Source: Pycnopodia helianthoides
Taxonomy: Eukaryota > Echinodermata > Asteroidea > Forcipulatida > Asteriidae
Assembly (NCBI GenBank): GCA_032158295.1
Contig: CM063245.1
Span: 7,860,700 to 7,924,699, forward strand
DNA length: 64,000 bases
Reading direction: 5' to 3'
Below the pieces are notes generated by a model that had not been told where the DNA came from, did not search any database, and was given only the letters and a program-made list of their open reading frames with translations. Position numbers and translations under genes: made by a program. Below, piece by piece: positions 1-22,900 of the stretch (positions within the stretch are counted from its first letter, which is position 1; every line of letters begins with the position of its first letter).

Positions 1-309
1 ACAACACCATGAATGTGCATGCAATAAAACACAGTTCAGCAAAAACCTCCCTCATAAGGGATGCCAGATATAGTCCTGGACAGTTTAATTATCCTTATAA
101 GTTTATCTTACAATGATAGTGTTATCTTTTGTTGAAAGATGGAATGTTCCATTTAACGAGTTGAATTGAATATTTCGCCTTTCAACTCATGAAAATATTC
201 TCACCATTGTATTCCCTAAACATTTGTTATTTGTACATTATAACACTAAAGAGATAAATCTTACAGTTCTACAGCAACAGCTACACATGTCCAACTATAA
301 GACATAGAC
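1..309. other. Intronic AT-rich sequence, nothing recognised
   Basis: This is presumably an ACO2 intron upstream of the first exon in the window. I see no open frame, repeat or RNA gene. Confidence 0.4.
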
Positions 310-1102
310 CAGGGGTTGATTTCCCAAAGAGTTAGGACTCGTCTTATCTCGAGTTAGGACGAGTAAATCGGAACGATTTCACAAAAGATAGAAAGGGTTT
401 GACGTGTCCTAATTACCTTGGAAACGGTTATAGTTGTACGTGAACGATACGTTGCTTGATACAATAATGGCGCTGCTAAGCTGTTGGCTGACCACGAAGA
501 CAGACGGAAGCTATGAGAATGCCTCTTCCGTGGCAGACGGAATCCGTAAGATAGTCTGAACTACATTAGACGAGGAAATCGTCCATAGATACAGATTTAC
601 GAGGCAGGGGATACTGCTAGACAGGGTTGATGGACAACTAAAGCATGAAACACGGGTAGGGCCAATGATTTTCCACGAACATTTTTCACCAAAATTACAT
701 GTTCTCCCTCCTTTTAATCAACAAATATACACAAACAAGCTTACTTCAGCTCTATATAAACATAAACATTGATTGTTCACTCATAAAGGCCTAAAATCAA
801 CCATAAACTGTCAACTTTTTTCCCCAAAGCGAAAACAAAATGGCTGACGATCTGTTTTTTATTGTGATGTGCAATTTGAAGGTTCAGACGGCCGTTTCAT
901 TAACGAAGCGATAGAGGCACCAAATAGCCGTTGCATTAGCAATTTCAGCCTCGTCCGAAAACTTGTTTGTGGTTTTATATTATTTGTGAAATTGATCCTA
1001 GGATCGTTCTTAGCTGTTTTAGGATCGATCTTACGGCTGGGACTCGTCCTAAATCCTAGGATCGATCCTAAGTTAGGAAGGGTTTTGTGAAATCAACCCC
1101 TG
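310..1102. mobile_element. Non-autonomous DNA transposon, TIR CAGGGGTTGATTTC
   Basis: The left end CAGGGGTTGATTTCCC is matched inversely by GTGAAATCAACCCCTG at the right end. The repeat continues imperfectly inward with TTAGGAC/GTCCTA-rich subterminal motifs (CTCGTCCTA and GGATCGATCCTA). It is 793 bp with no transposase frame. I find no exact target-site duplication, so the superfamily is unassigned. Confidence 0.75.
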
Positions 1103-1659
1103 CATACAACGTTGTGCACATGTCGCTTTTCTACCTCCAAGTTATGTTTCTGTCTCTACATATAAAACAAACAAAAAACCCATTTAAAGATTCTGTATGC
1201 ATGAAGAGTAATTGTAGTAAGCACTAATAGCAGCAGTGCGTATGAAAGAAAACACAGTCAAGTTTGCCACTTTGCATCCATCAAGTTAGCAATTTTCGAG
1301 TGGTTGTAATTTTCTGTATTTGAAACGTGTAGGCTTATAACTGATACTGAAAAAAGTTTGAGTTGATTCATTTGATTTTTCTTAAACAGATTTTCTTATT
1401 TACCCCAAATGGCCATCAAAAATGGAAAGAAAAAGTTACCTGCCTTTTCTTGTCAATTTTTTGATAGAAATTTGTGATTAATTAATTAAATAACTAATAA
1501 TTTGAATCAAATCATTATTTGTCAGTATAAGCCTGCATCTCCATTCACATGTTGAAACACGTTTTGGTGGTTTCAGCTACTTACAAAAAGTTACAACCAT
1601 TGCAAAAAACTGCTAATGTGACGGTAGAAAAGCAGTGCACTTGTTGTGTTTCCTGTCTA
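1103..1659. other. AT-rich intronic stretch, nothing recognised
   Basis: It lies between two mobile elements. No gene, array or RNA feature is seen. Confidence 0.35.
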
Positions 1660-1990
1660 ATGAAACCACTTAACGTCTGTATTCTTTAAAAAAAATTGTT
1701 TAACCACTCGCAGTGTTGTTTTTCGAAACTTTGTTGAGCTTTTGGGGTAATTGTTTTTCTTCAAAAACATTGTTACCACAATGGAACCACAATAAATTGA
1801 CAAAGAAAAGACAACAAAGGTTCTCATAATTAGCACCAAGATTTGATGTTGTTATGTGGGAAAATATCAGTAGGTGTTGAGCGTGATTCAGTTGATAATC
1901 TGCCATGGTATGGAATCTTGGAATGATAAACAATGGTGGTGACCTGTTCATTCTTGTCACATTTGTACATAAACAGAACAAAGGTCTGGA
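1660..1990. repeat. Interspersed repeat, copy 1 (related to 29430-29830)
   Basis: The block around AAAGACAACAAAGGTTCTCA and the upstream stretch GTTTTTC...TGTTACCACAATG recur in diverged form at 29470-29600. I see two copies of one family. The class is unknown and there is no coding capacity; the short minus-strand frames here are artefacts. Confidence 0.6.
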
Positions 1991-2302
1991 TGTTGGGGCT
2001 GAAAAACAGTTTATACAAATCTAACTGTATTTGTTTTTCTGTTTGCATTTTGTGACATTGTCTTTTATTTTACAAATTCTTGTATACAAGAATTACTCTC
2101 AGAATTACATTGACAATTGAAATTATTGAGAACAATCGTAATCAATTCATAATTATTTGAAATGTTTTGTGCTTAAAGCTCTTTGGTGTCATTGGACCCC
2201 CCCAATCTTTAGCCTGTGTGGTACCCTTGAATTTAGCAAAATGCCAAGTTGCTCAATCTAAGATCAGATAAGATTGTAACTATAAAATGTTTTGTGCTGT
2301 AG

Positions 2303-11971
<9,669 letters not shown>

Positions 11972-12984
11972 CACTGGAACCACTATTGTAATCCATACAT
12001 GTACATCAAATACCTCACAACAAGTCACAACAAGTCCCATTGTAAACATCTGTATCAGAACTTGAACAAATGCAAAGTCAAATTGACAAATAAAACAAGT
12101 TGTCTTCTGAACAACTTAATCAATCAATTAGTAAATGAACAATTTTTTATTGGGGAAAACAAAACTCAATGGACACCTTAAATTGAAAGCACAGTATCTC
12201 TTTTAGGCATATTTTTGGAATGTAATGTGTACTTCAGTTTTCTGTTTGATACTCATATTCAGTTTAAGTTTTGCATATACTGAAATTATAATGAAGTTTT
12301 CTTTTATAGTTTGCTTGAACATGTTTGATAAAACTTTCCCAAATTCAATCAACACCATTAACTGTATCTTTCAATTTTTCTTCTAAAAGCCATTAAATAC
12401 AGTTACTTTTGTTTTCTGTTTGATGCTCTTATTCAGTTGAATTTGTGAACATACTGCAGCTACTAAGTTCTTTTTGATTGAACTTCCCGAACTCAACAAT
12501 ACATGTATTCTAAATTTATCTTACTTTCAATTAGGTATGTCTGGAATTAAACTGAAAAGTATGGTGTAATATTGCAATTACTGAACGTACAAAATGTAAA
12601 TGTAGTGAAATAATCTAAAAAACAAATTAAATGCCATTTGGAAACAGTTAGATATGTTTGTGATATTTAATATCACTAATATCACTATTACAAAGTGCGG
12701 TTCATGTTTTGGGGAATATTTCGATCCTTAACCATTGAAGTGCTCCATGGTTGTCTTGATAAACTAATGACATAAATTGTTACCATTGGCTTAATATTAT
12801 GGTAAACCCACTCATCGATTATCATTTTCACCATTAGGCACCCTTGTGTTGATCTTGATTTTTTTTTAAGTCTGCCGTTTTGTGATACATAATTAAAAAA
12901 TTACATGAAATAAGAATATATTAGCATAGGTCACAATATAAAGCATCAAATTCATAGAAGAATGGGCTGAAGTGTTAAAACACC
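11972..12984 (+). other. ACO2 3' UTR and AT-rich intergenic DNA
   Basis: An AATAAA lies about 120 bases after the stop, near 12090, in AGTCAAATTGACAAATAAAAC, and is a plausible polyadenylation signal. Further AATAAA-like sites occur later. No conserved coding or RNA gene is visible; the rest is AT-rich. Confidence 0.4.
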
Positions 12985-12999
12985 ATAATGTGGTTTATT

Positions 13000-13455
13000 A
13001 CCACAAGTTAATAAGTAGAATGCTAGTGTTCTGCCACGGGTACCATACTACAAGTTAATAAGTAGAATGCTAGTGTTCTGCCATGGGTACCATACTACAA
13101 GTTAATAAGTGGAATGCTAGTGTTCTGCCATGGGTACCATACTACAAGTTATTAAGTAGTATGCTAGTGTTCTGCCATGGGTACCATACTACAAGTTAAT
13201 AAGTAGTATGCTAGTGTTCTGCCATGGGTACCATACTACAAGTTAATAAGTAGTATGCTAGTGTTCTGCCATGGGTACCATACTACAAGTTATTAAGTAG
13301 TATGCTAGTGTTCTGCCATGGGTACCATACTACAAGTTAATAAGTAGTATGCTAGTGTTCTGCCATGGGTACCATACTACAAGTTAATAATTAGTATGCT
13401 AGTGTTCTGCCATGGGTACCATACTACAAGTTAATAAGTAGTATGCTAGTGTTCA
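13000..13455. repeat. 47-bp minisatellite, about ten copies
   Basis: The unit is ATACTACAAGTTAATAAGTA followed by GTATGCTAGTGTTCTGCCATGGGTACC. Variants alternate between AGAATGC and AGTATGC and between TTAATAAG and TTATTAAG. It is intergenic, downstream of ACO2. Confidence 0.95.
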
Positions 13456-13646
13456 ACTGCATGCAAAATCAAAGTCAAGTTGTGCGCTCTAAAAATGACC
13501 ACCATTGCCCGTAAAGATGGCTGATACTACACTGTGTGATGCAAGTGGGAACTGTCTGTTGAAGGAAACCTTAGGAAACCACACAAAGGAGACATAGTTT
13601 TTAAAGACGGCCATTAATGGGATTTATTTCTGATATACTTCACCAG
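13456..13646. repeat. 190-bp direct duplication, copy 1
   Basis: It runs from GCATGCAAAATCAAAGTCAA to GGGATTTATTTCTG and is nearly identical to 14221-14410. It follows directly on the 47-bp array. Confidence 0.92.
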
Positions 13647-14220
13647 ATGTGTTTAGTATGGTACCAGTTAAACATTATTTTAAGTACAATGATTGCAGTG
13701 TAATAGGAAGCAGTAAATACTACCAAAATGTGTCCATAACATTTTTAAGGTTGATTGCAATGTTTCCAGCTCACTGGAACTGGTTATCATTGAACTGGAA
13801 GACTTTTGTTTGTAATGGTTTTATTGTCAATAAATTATATGAAATCATATTTACAAGTTGGTTGTTGTGTGTTTTATTTTAACAATAAGATCTGTGTTTT
13901 TGTTGCTGAAAACTGCTCAAGAAGGTGTTATCATTACTACACATGATTAAAAGCATGAATAAACATATTTTAGTTATCATGGTATCAGGGAAAGTGCTTT
14001 TTTGTTACTTGCTTTAATTTGGAAGCGTTCCAACATGACCACAAAATAATGCGCTCACTGTGCCATTTCAAGTGTGTGTTTCTATGGAACATTGCAAATA
14101 TGTTAAAAACCAAACAAAAAATACATTACACATTCTGCCATTGGCCCAAACATTTTTGGAATTGGAGATAAGAAATTGGGAAAGTTCAGATGTGGAAATG
14201 TTTTGCCACAGTAAAATTTT

Positions 14221-14410
14221 GCATGCAAAATCAAAGTCAAGTTGTGCGCTCAAAAAATGACCACCATTGCCCGTAAAGATGGCTGATACTACACTGTGTG
14301 ATGCAAGTGGGAACTGTCTGTTGAAGGAAACCTTAGGAAACCACACAAAGGAGACATAGTTTTCAAAGACGGCCATTAATGGGATTTATTTGTGTTATAC
14401 ATCACCACAT
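14221..14410. repeat. 190-bp direct duplication, copy 2
   Basis: It is in the same orientation as copy 1, with few substitutions over about 190 bp. The spacing is about 765 bp. The high identity suggests a recent duplication or two copies of a young mobile element. Confidence 0.92.
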
Positions 14411-14489
14411 TACTTCATCAAATACAACAAAAAATAAAAGCTAGGTAATGGTAAACTCATCTTTTGCCCTATAAATAATGAAATACAAT

Positions 14490-15475
14490 TTTTGTTTTGA
14501 CATATCCAAACCAGAATACCTTAACTTCCAGTTCAGACGGGAAGTTGAACATTTTCAGAAATTTATATATCAAAAACTACTAAATCATTTCAGCATAATT
14601 TTGGCATCAGGTTGTAGATATATGATCCTGCTCAAACTTTTGCAGTCTTCCGAACACCTTGTTTTGTTAGAACAAAAACTAAAGTCTATTTTTTTTAAAA
14701 TTTTATATAATACTTCTTCTTTTTCTTCTTACCTCGTGATTGTTTGCTAACAAAAGCACTCTTCCCAAACTCACATAAACTTGATTAGTTAGATATTCAT
14801 TATTGGATGAAACCATTTTTGGTTTTGTCATGATGACATCATCAGAGTTACAAGGTTTTTAAAGTTTAAAAAGGACCATTTGCTTTTTGCTGTAGATTCA
14901 CCAATTTGAAAGCTATGTTGTTCATAATTAGGCATCTGATAGATCAAGACTGGGACAACATTTCAAAAGTAATGATACAATCGTATGACCTTTACTTCTG
15001 GTCGTACTGGAAGGTCAAAGTTTGCTTTTTGTTTTTTCCTTCAAAAAACATTTTCCGGGCATATCTACAGCATAACTCAAGATTGAAACTGAATTGAACA
15101 TTGAAACTCATCAGACAATTGTATCTTAACATCAAGACAACACAAACTCCATGACGTCATGATGACGTAATCTGGTATTGAATTACATTTAATCAAAATT
15201 CATGAACCACACAATGGATTTTTACAATCTATACATCATCGGAAAGGCCTATAAGGACTCAACAATCGCTACACAGAGTGTGACCCAATTTGACCTTGAC
15301 GTTCGGTTCAAACCGGAAGTTGAAAATTCCAAAAATGCATATCTCAAGAACCACTCGTAGTTTAGTTAAACATTTTACATCAGGTTGTAGGTTATTGAGC
15401 CCGCTCAAACTTTTGCATAAAGATGATATCATTATGACCTTAACTTCCGGTCCAAAACGGGAGTTAAAGCCAATG
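14490..15475. repeat. Degenerate repeat family, three copies
   Basis: Copies lie around 14510-14650, 14985-15090 and 15290-15470. They share CCTTAACTTCC-type starts, GGAAGTTGAA, CATCAGGTTGTAG and GCTCAAACTTTTGCA. They contain no consistent coding frame. Confidence 0.6.
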
Positions 15476-16221
15476 CATAATCGGCATTTTAAACTGTGTG
15501 TATAGAGAAAAGCACTGTGGCTGGCTGTTCTGCTCCATTGATCATAAGGTTCAAAGTCCGCAAAGTCTGTTTGTAGAATTCCCAAATTTCAAACTTAAGC
15601 AGTTTGGTGGCGCTATATCAAATTAATGGTCATGCTTTTACCGCGCTCTGTGGCATTATTGGCTCGCCCTGTGACAGATACCGGCTCGTTTTAGTCTTTA
15701 AGGGGAATCCACACAAACACCAATGTGAGCACGTTTGTAGGCCAACAAAGACACACTTTCAAAGCTCAATGAACTTGAAACATCACACATAGTTAGCTAT
15801 TTATTAGTATGAAACTGCTGCAATGGCTTCGTCAGGTGTCAAATTAGGCTCGATCAAAGTTTCTTATTTCAAAAAGGCAAATCTTTAGAAACACAACTAA
15901 TTTGTCTCTTTACTTATTACTCGCTTTGCTAATTTATTGGACAAACCGAACACCATGTTTTTGTTTCAACAAAAATTAAGTCTAGTTGTTATTATTTATT
16001 TGTCATCGAACACAACAAATTCAAATAACACACATACAACACAACATACACTACCTGATGATAGGAACTAAGAAAAGTGAACTAAATCACCCTTACCCTC
16101 GGTCATTTAGCTCCTGATAATTTCAAGGTAATAAAATTTAAAGATTATAGCTCTAACTGTTGATAGACCACTACCAGCTATGACATGAAGCATAAAAGTA
16201 ATGAGGAAAGACAATCACCCT
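15476..16221. other. Intergenic AT-rich DNA downstream of BRAT1
   Basis: Nothing recognised apart from short AATAAA-like sites on the minus strand that could serve BRAT1 polyadenylation. No coding frame is convincing. Confidence 0.3.
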
Positions 16222-16953
16222 TTAGTAACAGTCCAAGATGTTAGCATTCTTCTGTTGTGTAACAGCAAGAATGTCTTCAAGTAATGACACAGGGTGCTCT
16301 TCATATCCATCCACCACCTTCATCTTCACTTCCAGTATTTTCTCCAATGACAATTTCTCCAGTTCCTTCAGACTTTTTCTTATAAAATCTCCCAAACAAG
16401 ACTCGTCAGACTTTAGATACGATGGATGTGACTGCATAAGGTCTTGAAGACTGAGTAGCATCTGACATGCTTTTAATGCCACCATTCTGTCCTCATCATC
16501 CAATACCTTACCTAGTTTAGTTATCAGCTCTTCTTGCTTGAGTAATTGTCTTAATTTGAAAAGTGATGAACAAGATTCACTGATCACATCACCTTTGTCA
16601 TCATTATCTATTTGGGTCTGACATTTGGTCAAACATGTATCTAAGGATCCATGTCTAGAAACGTTAAGATTGATAAAAGTTTCCCAGAATTGCAGAGCTC
16701 CAAGTTTGACTTCCCAGTCCAGATCAAACATGGCTGAAGAAATGCCTTGACGTATCCATGTGGCTGCTACTGATGCCTGTTCCAGACCATTAGCATCACA
16801 GCATGAATTGATGTCCTGTGCAATACAAGTGAGACCAGTTTGAAGCCAAGGAAACACGTCAAGCCATTCAGTCAAGGTACAGATAGTGGCACGTCGAGCA
16901 AATCCCTGGCTATCTTCAAGTAGTATATTAACCAAACCTCCAACTAATGCCAA
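16222..16953 (-). CDS. BRAT1: BRAT1 terminal exon
   Basis: The acceptor GTATTGAACAG precedes TTG GCA TTA. It is a 732-bp open exon from LALVGGLVNILLEDSQGFAR to the stop (TTA at 16222-16224 on the plus strand). It includes DLDWEVKLGALQFW and ends VSLLEDILAVTQQKNANILD-CY. Confidence 0.95.
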   Translation of the reverse strand: MALVGGLVNILLEDSQGFARRATICTLTEWLDVFPWLQTGLTCIAQDINSCCDANGLEQASVAATWIRQGISSAMFDLDWEVKLGALQFWETFINLNVSRHGSLDTCLTKCQTQIDNDDKGDVISESCSSLFKLRQLLKQEELITKLGKVLDDEDRMVALKACQMLLSLQDLMQSHPSYLKSDESCLGDFIRKSLKELEKLSLEKILEVKMKVVDGYEEHPVSLLEDILAVTQQKNANILDCY

Positions 16954-19900
16954 CTGTTCAATACAAAGAATGCAAAATTATTTTCATTAGTTGATAGAAT
17001 TGGTTCTTTGTCATGAACATAACTGTTACATATTAATATTATTAAGTTGTTCAGTACCAAGGCACAATTGTAAAAAAAAAAAAATCACCTTTAAATCTGA
17101 GTTGGCCGTAAGTCCATATCACCCATATGGATAAAAACTTAATACACGTACATTTGCTTTTACTGAAAAAATTGTAAAGCATTAACTCCCATCCATATGA
17201 ATTAAAATGAAGCAAAAGCATTTGCTGAAATCTGAAGGTAATTACTTTTTACTTTTTAGCTTTTGCTAGACTATAAGTGTTAACTCAATTTGGTCTAAAT
17301 AAACAATGCTTCAGATTTAGAGTAGTTACTAGTCAATTTTCAAGGCTGGGTCAGGGTAACCTTTAAAGGACAACTAAACACTAGTATGCAAAATGGCATC
17401 TTTAATGATTGTTTTCCGGCAGCTTTACATGTATATTATATATATTAAGCACAGATAATGTTAGTGTCAAAAATCAAAATACAAGCAGCTGCAAGCTGAT
17501 ACCCAACCAACACTTTCTTGAATGTACACTCTTTCTCTGTTTTTACTTTTTAGAAGGTAACTGAGACATTGCAAGGAGCACCTTCACAAGTTTCACACAA
17601 ATATTTTGCTTGCAATCTGCATACTTGTGCAGATAAGTTTTCTTCATTTTACAGTCAAATCTCATCATGGCTGGTATGCAATGCAGTTACTGCATTGCAT
17701 ACCAGCCATGATGAGATTTGACTTAACCACACTTTCTGCATCTGTATGGAATGAAAGTACACACAATAGATTGCCCATTGTTGTAAGTTATTTGGCTGTG
17801 CAACAAACCAGAAGTATGAAGCATTTACTACCATTGCAACCAGCAAGTGCTTAACAGTAAAACTTCACTTTATTCATGCAAATTCAAGTATTTACTCCAA
17901 AGTAAATACTTTTCCCCTTTGCTTAAGTTTAAAGTTACTAGCATTTACTAGTTTTTGTGCATACAGCCCAATATCAGGGTAAATACTGTTTTCTTATAAA
18001 CTATGTGAATAGTGTGTTGTGGCTGAGTGGACTAGATGATCAGACTCGCTAGGATGGCTGAGTCTTCAGAGTGTGGGATTGGACAAGACACTTAGCTATA
18101 ATTGCTTCTTATCACCCAGGAGTAAATGGGTTCCAATGAGTGTATAGATTGTTGATGTGATTGATTAGCAACCTGTGCTCCCATTTGGCTGCCTCTTAAT
18201 GAGTTAAGATGGTTTCAGGAATGCTTAGGGCATTAACAGGCATAGAGCGCTCTTACACTGGGTACCACAGCGCTAAACAGGAAACAAACAAAAGCGAATA
18301 AATAAAGGCACTAATAATGGGAAAGACATTCAGTCCTTAGCAATCAACCATTGAACATGGAGTACAATGGGTTTAAAAACACCAACAAATGCCTAATGTT
18401 GTTATTAATAACGATGTAATAACTGTCACACATTGGTTGGTTTAAGTGCCCCTTTCCTTATTGTATTTTGTCTTTGTGCCTGGAAATGGTTTTCAAACAA
18501 ACAACCAGTGGACATTTGATCAAACTAGGTGGTCAAGTTTTGGAATAAACAAGGAATAATGGTTGTTGTTTTGTAATGGGAATTTGTGCACATCATTATA
18601 TGCACTTTTTCAATTTGATAAATGAAAAGTAAGAAATTGAGTGTTGGGCAACAGTTTTCACAGAAAAACATTGTGTTGAATATTCAGTTGAATTTGTGAA
18701 TATCACAAATCAGTAGTTACTTGTTACAGATGTCAGTGTCCCAATGCAATTTAAAACCAAATCTGAAAGTTTGAGCTGAACAAGTCCCTGGGTCTGGTTT
18801 TCCCCCTCAGGGCTTGATAGCATTAAGGAAAGATCCATCTATGGTATTAAACAAATATTAGTTATTGTCTTTAGTAAAACAAATGTTTTTGTCACAATAA
18901 AATAAGAAATTCAAAGCATTGAAACAAACCTCTGACTTTCCAGTCTGTGTAAGTAAATCTTGCCATAAATCTTGCTGTTTTGATACATCTACCATAGCAG
19001 CCAATGCTGAGGCTCTGACAAAATTGTCTCCATCATTAATACACTCGAAAATACGTAGATGTAAATGATGCAACTTGAACCAAGCCAACAGTGAATCTAA
19101 ACAATGATATCAGAAATAAATGTATGGTTTAATACTTTATAGTTATTACTTAAAGTCAAAATACAAAGACAAATTTGTTTGCAATGAATTCATTCACCTT
19201 GAAATGGTATAAATGCATATCTACTAAATCTACTAAAAAGACCCACAAAAATATAGTGTTTGTTTCACGGAATGAGATGTAAACAGATACGTTTTTTTGT
19301 AAACATCCACTAATTACTAATTTTGGTTTGACCTTTGCACCAATGTGTGATAAGCACTGACCAGCAAATGCTTTCAGGTCCTGAAGAAATCCATTGAACT
19401 AATGTGTGATAAGCAATATACACTAATCACACATTGGTTTAAGGGACTTGAAAAGCCTTTTTCAAGTCCTGCAGAACTCCCAGGCTACTCAGGTGGGATT
19501 CACACCAACAACTCCACAGTCTACAGCAACTACCTACTCCACTAGACCAACCGGTGTACCCGGAGATGGGAGGCCAGGTTGGACTAGGGTAGTGGTAAGG
19601 GTAAGGGCATGCAACTCTAGGGTTTGGACTAGGGTTGTGGTAAGGGTAAGGGCATGCGACTCCAGAGTTTGGACTCAGGTATGGTAGGGTAAGGGCGTGC
19701 AACTCTAGGGTTTGGACTATGGTAGTGGTAAGGGTAAGGGTATGAAACTCTAGAGTTTGGACTAGGGTAGTTGTAAGGGTAAGGGCATGCAACTCTAGAG
19801 TTTGGACTAGGGTAGTGGTAAGGGTAAGGGCATGCAACTCTGGGGTTTGGACTATGGTAGTGGTAAGGGTAAGGGCATGCAACTCTAGAGTTTGGACTAG

Positions 19901-22900
19901 GGTAGTGGTAAGGGTAAGGGCATGCAACTCTAGGGTTTGGACTATGGTAGTGGTAAGGGTAAGGGCATGCAACTCTAGAGTTTGGACTAGGGTAGTTGTA
20001 AGGGTAAGGGCATGCAACTCTAGAGTTTGGACTATGGTAGTGGTATGAGTAAGGGCATGCAACTCTAGAGTTTGGACTATGGTAGTGGTATGAGTAAGGG
20101 CATGCAACTCTAGAGTTTGGACTAGGGTAGTGGTATGGGTAAGGGCATGCAACTCTAGAGTTTGGACTAGGGTAGTTGTAAGGGTAAGGGCATGCAACTC
20201 TGGGGTTTGACTATGGTAGTGGCAAGGGTAAGGGTATGCAACTCTAGAGTTTGGACTAGGGTTGTGGTAAGGGTAAGGGCATGCAACTCTAGAGTTTGGA
20301 CTAGGGTAGTTGTAAGGGTAAGGGCATGCAACTCTAGAGTTTGGACTATGGTAGTGGTAAGGGTAAGGGCATGCAACTCTAGGGTTTGGACTAGGGTAGT
20401 GGTGAGGGTAAGGGTATGCAACTCTAGAGTTTGGACTATGGTAGTGGTAAGGGTAAGGGTATGCAACTCTAGAATTTGGACTAGGGTAGTTGTAAGGGTA
20501 AGGGCATGCAACTCTAGGGTTTGGACTATGGTAGTGGTAAGGGTAAGGGTATGCAACTCTAGAGTTTGGACTAGGGTAGTGGTAAAGGGTAAGGGCATGC
20601 AACTCTAGGGTTTGGACTATGGTAGTGGTAAGGATAAGGGCATGCAACTCTAGGTTTAGGACTAGGGTAGTGGTAAGGGTAAGGGCATGCAACTCTAGGG
20701 TTTGGACTATGGTAGTGGTAAGGGATAAGGGCATGCAACTCTAGGGTTTGGACTAGGGTAGTGGTAAGGTAAGGGCATGCAACTCTAGGTTTGGACTAGG
20801 GTAGTGGTAAGGGTAAGGGCATGCAATCTACTAGGGTTTGGACTAGGGTAGTGGTATGGGTAAGGGCATGCAACTCTAGGGTTTGGACTAGGGTAGTGGT
20901 ATAGGGTAAGGGCATGCAACTCTAGGGTTTGGACTATGGTAGTGGTAAGGGTAAGGGCATGCAACTCTAGGGTTTGGACTAGGGTAGTGGTAAGGGTAAG
21001 GGCATGCAACTCTAGGGTTTGGACTAGGGTAGTGGTAAGGATAAGGGCATGCAACTCTAGGGTTTGGACTAGGGTAGTGGTAAGGGTAAGGGCATGCAAC
21101 TCTAGGGTTTTGGACTAGGGTAGTGGTATGGGTAAGGGCATGCAACTCTAGGGTTTAGACTAGGGTAGTGGTAGGGTAAGGGCATGCAACTCTAGGGTTT
21201 GGACTATGGTAGTGGTAAGGATAAGGGTATGGACTAGGGTATTGACTAGTGCAAGTCTCGCGGTATCGGAACGTATCAAACGAAGAACATATTTTTTTCT
21301 GAAATCAATCTTTGTTATAAATATATCTAATGACAAAATCTGAACAACAAAAATATCAGTAGAATTTTTATAAAATTAGTTTTAGCTTTTATAATAAATA
21401 CACAAATAATGTGTTAATTATTATTAAGAATAATTAAAACTCTGGGACAAGGATGCTCGTTGGATCTTAACTTTTTAGAAACCCCTTACGCGAAGGTCAC
21501 ACCGCGTAAAATTAACGCTTGGCGCAGTTTATAGAGGACGCTGACGCCTCAACAACCATAGACTGCAATAAAAAGGCCTGGCGTTGCAATTACATCATCT
21601 GGCAATTATCATCGCGCATCCAAAACAAGCGTTTACATAAGTTTTGTTATCGGAGGTGAGCACAAAATTCTAAATTTTTTGCAGTAACCGGAAGCTGAGG
21701 TCAAGTTTAATTCTCTGGTTTTCTTCGTTGTATTGTTGAATTGATTTTACTTTCATATTTTTTTATCACTAAGTATTACATTCCCAACAACATATATAAT
21801 TTTCATAGTCATAAACTACGTTATGTTCGAATGAGCGCGAGACTTGCACAGTCTATGGTAGGGGTAAGGGCATGCAACTCTAGGATTTGGATTAGGGTAG
21901 TGGTAAGGTAAGGGCATGGAAGAGTTTAGACTAGGGTAGTGGTATGGGTAAGGGCATGCAACTCTAGGATTTGGATTAGGGTAGTGGTATGGGTAAGGGC
22001 ATGGAAGAGTTTAGACTAGGGTAGTTGTAAGGGTAAGGGCATGCAACTCTAGGGTTTAGACTAGGGTAGTGGTATGGGTAAGGGCATGCAACTCTAGGGT
22101 TTAGACTAGGGTAGTGGTATGGGTAAGGGCATGCAACTCTAGGGTTTAGACTAGGGTAGTGGTATGGGTAAGGGCATGCAACTCTAGGGTTTAGACTAGG
22201 GTAGTGGTATGGGTAAGGGCATGCAACTCTAGGGTTTAGACTAGGGTAGTGGTATGGGTAAGGGCATGCAACTCTAGGGTTTAGACTAGGGTAGTGGTAT
22301 GGGTAACGGCATGCAACTCTAGGGTTTAGACTAGGGTAGTGGTATGGGTAAGGGCATGCAACTCTAGAGTTTAGACTAGGGTAGTGGTATGGGTAAGGGC
22401 ATGCAACTCTAGAGTTTGGACTAGGGTAGTGGTAAGGGTAAGGGCATGCAACTCTAGGGTTTGGACTATGGTAGTGGTAAGGGTAAGGGCATGCAACTCT
22501 AGAGTTTGGACTAGGGTAGTTGTAAGGGTAAGGGCATGCAACTCTAGAGTTTGGACTATGGTAGTGGTATGAGTAAGGGCATGCAACTCTAGGGTTTGGA
22601 CTAGGGTAGTGGTATGGGTAAGGGCATGCAACTCTAGAGTTTGGACTAGGGTAGTTGTAAGGGTAAGGGCATGCAACTCTGGGGTTTGACTATGGTAGTG
22701 GCAAGGGTAAGGGTATGCAACTCTAGAGTTTAGACTAGGGTAGTGGTATGGGTAAGGGCATGCAACTCTAGGGTTTGGACTAGGGTAGTGGTATGGGTAA
22801 GGGCATGCAACTCTAGGGTTTGGACTAGGGTAGTGGTATGGGTAAGGGCATGCAACTCTAGGGTTTGGACTAGGGTAGTGGTATGGGTAAGGGCATGCAA

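Noticed and set aside
19439..20734. 431-codon open frame on the minus strand, and many similar frames on both strands
   Set aside because: It lies wholly in the 45-bp tandem array; the period divisible by three keeps frames open on both strands and no exon signals or domains support it.
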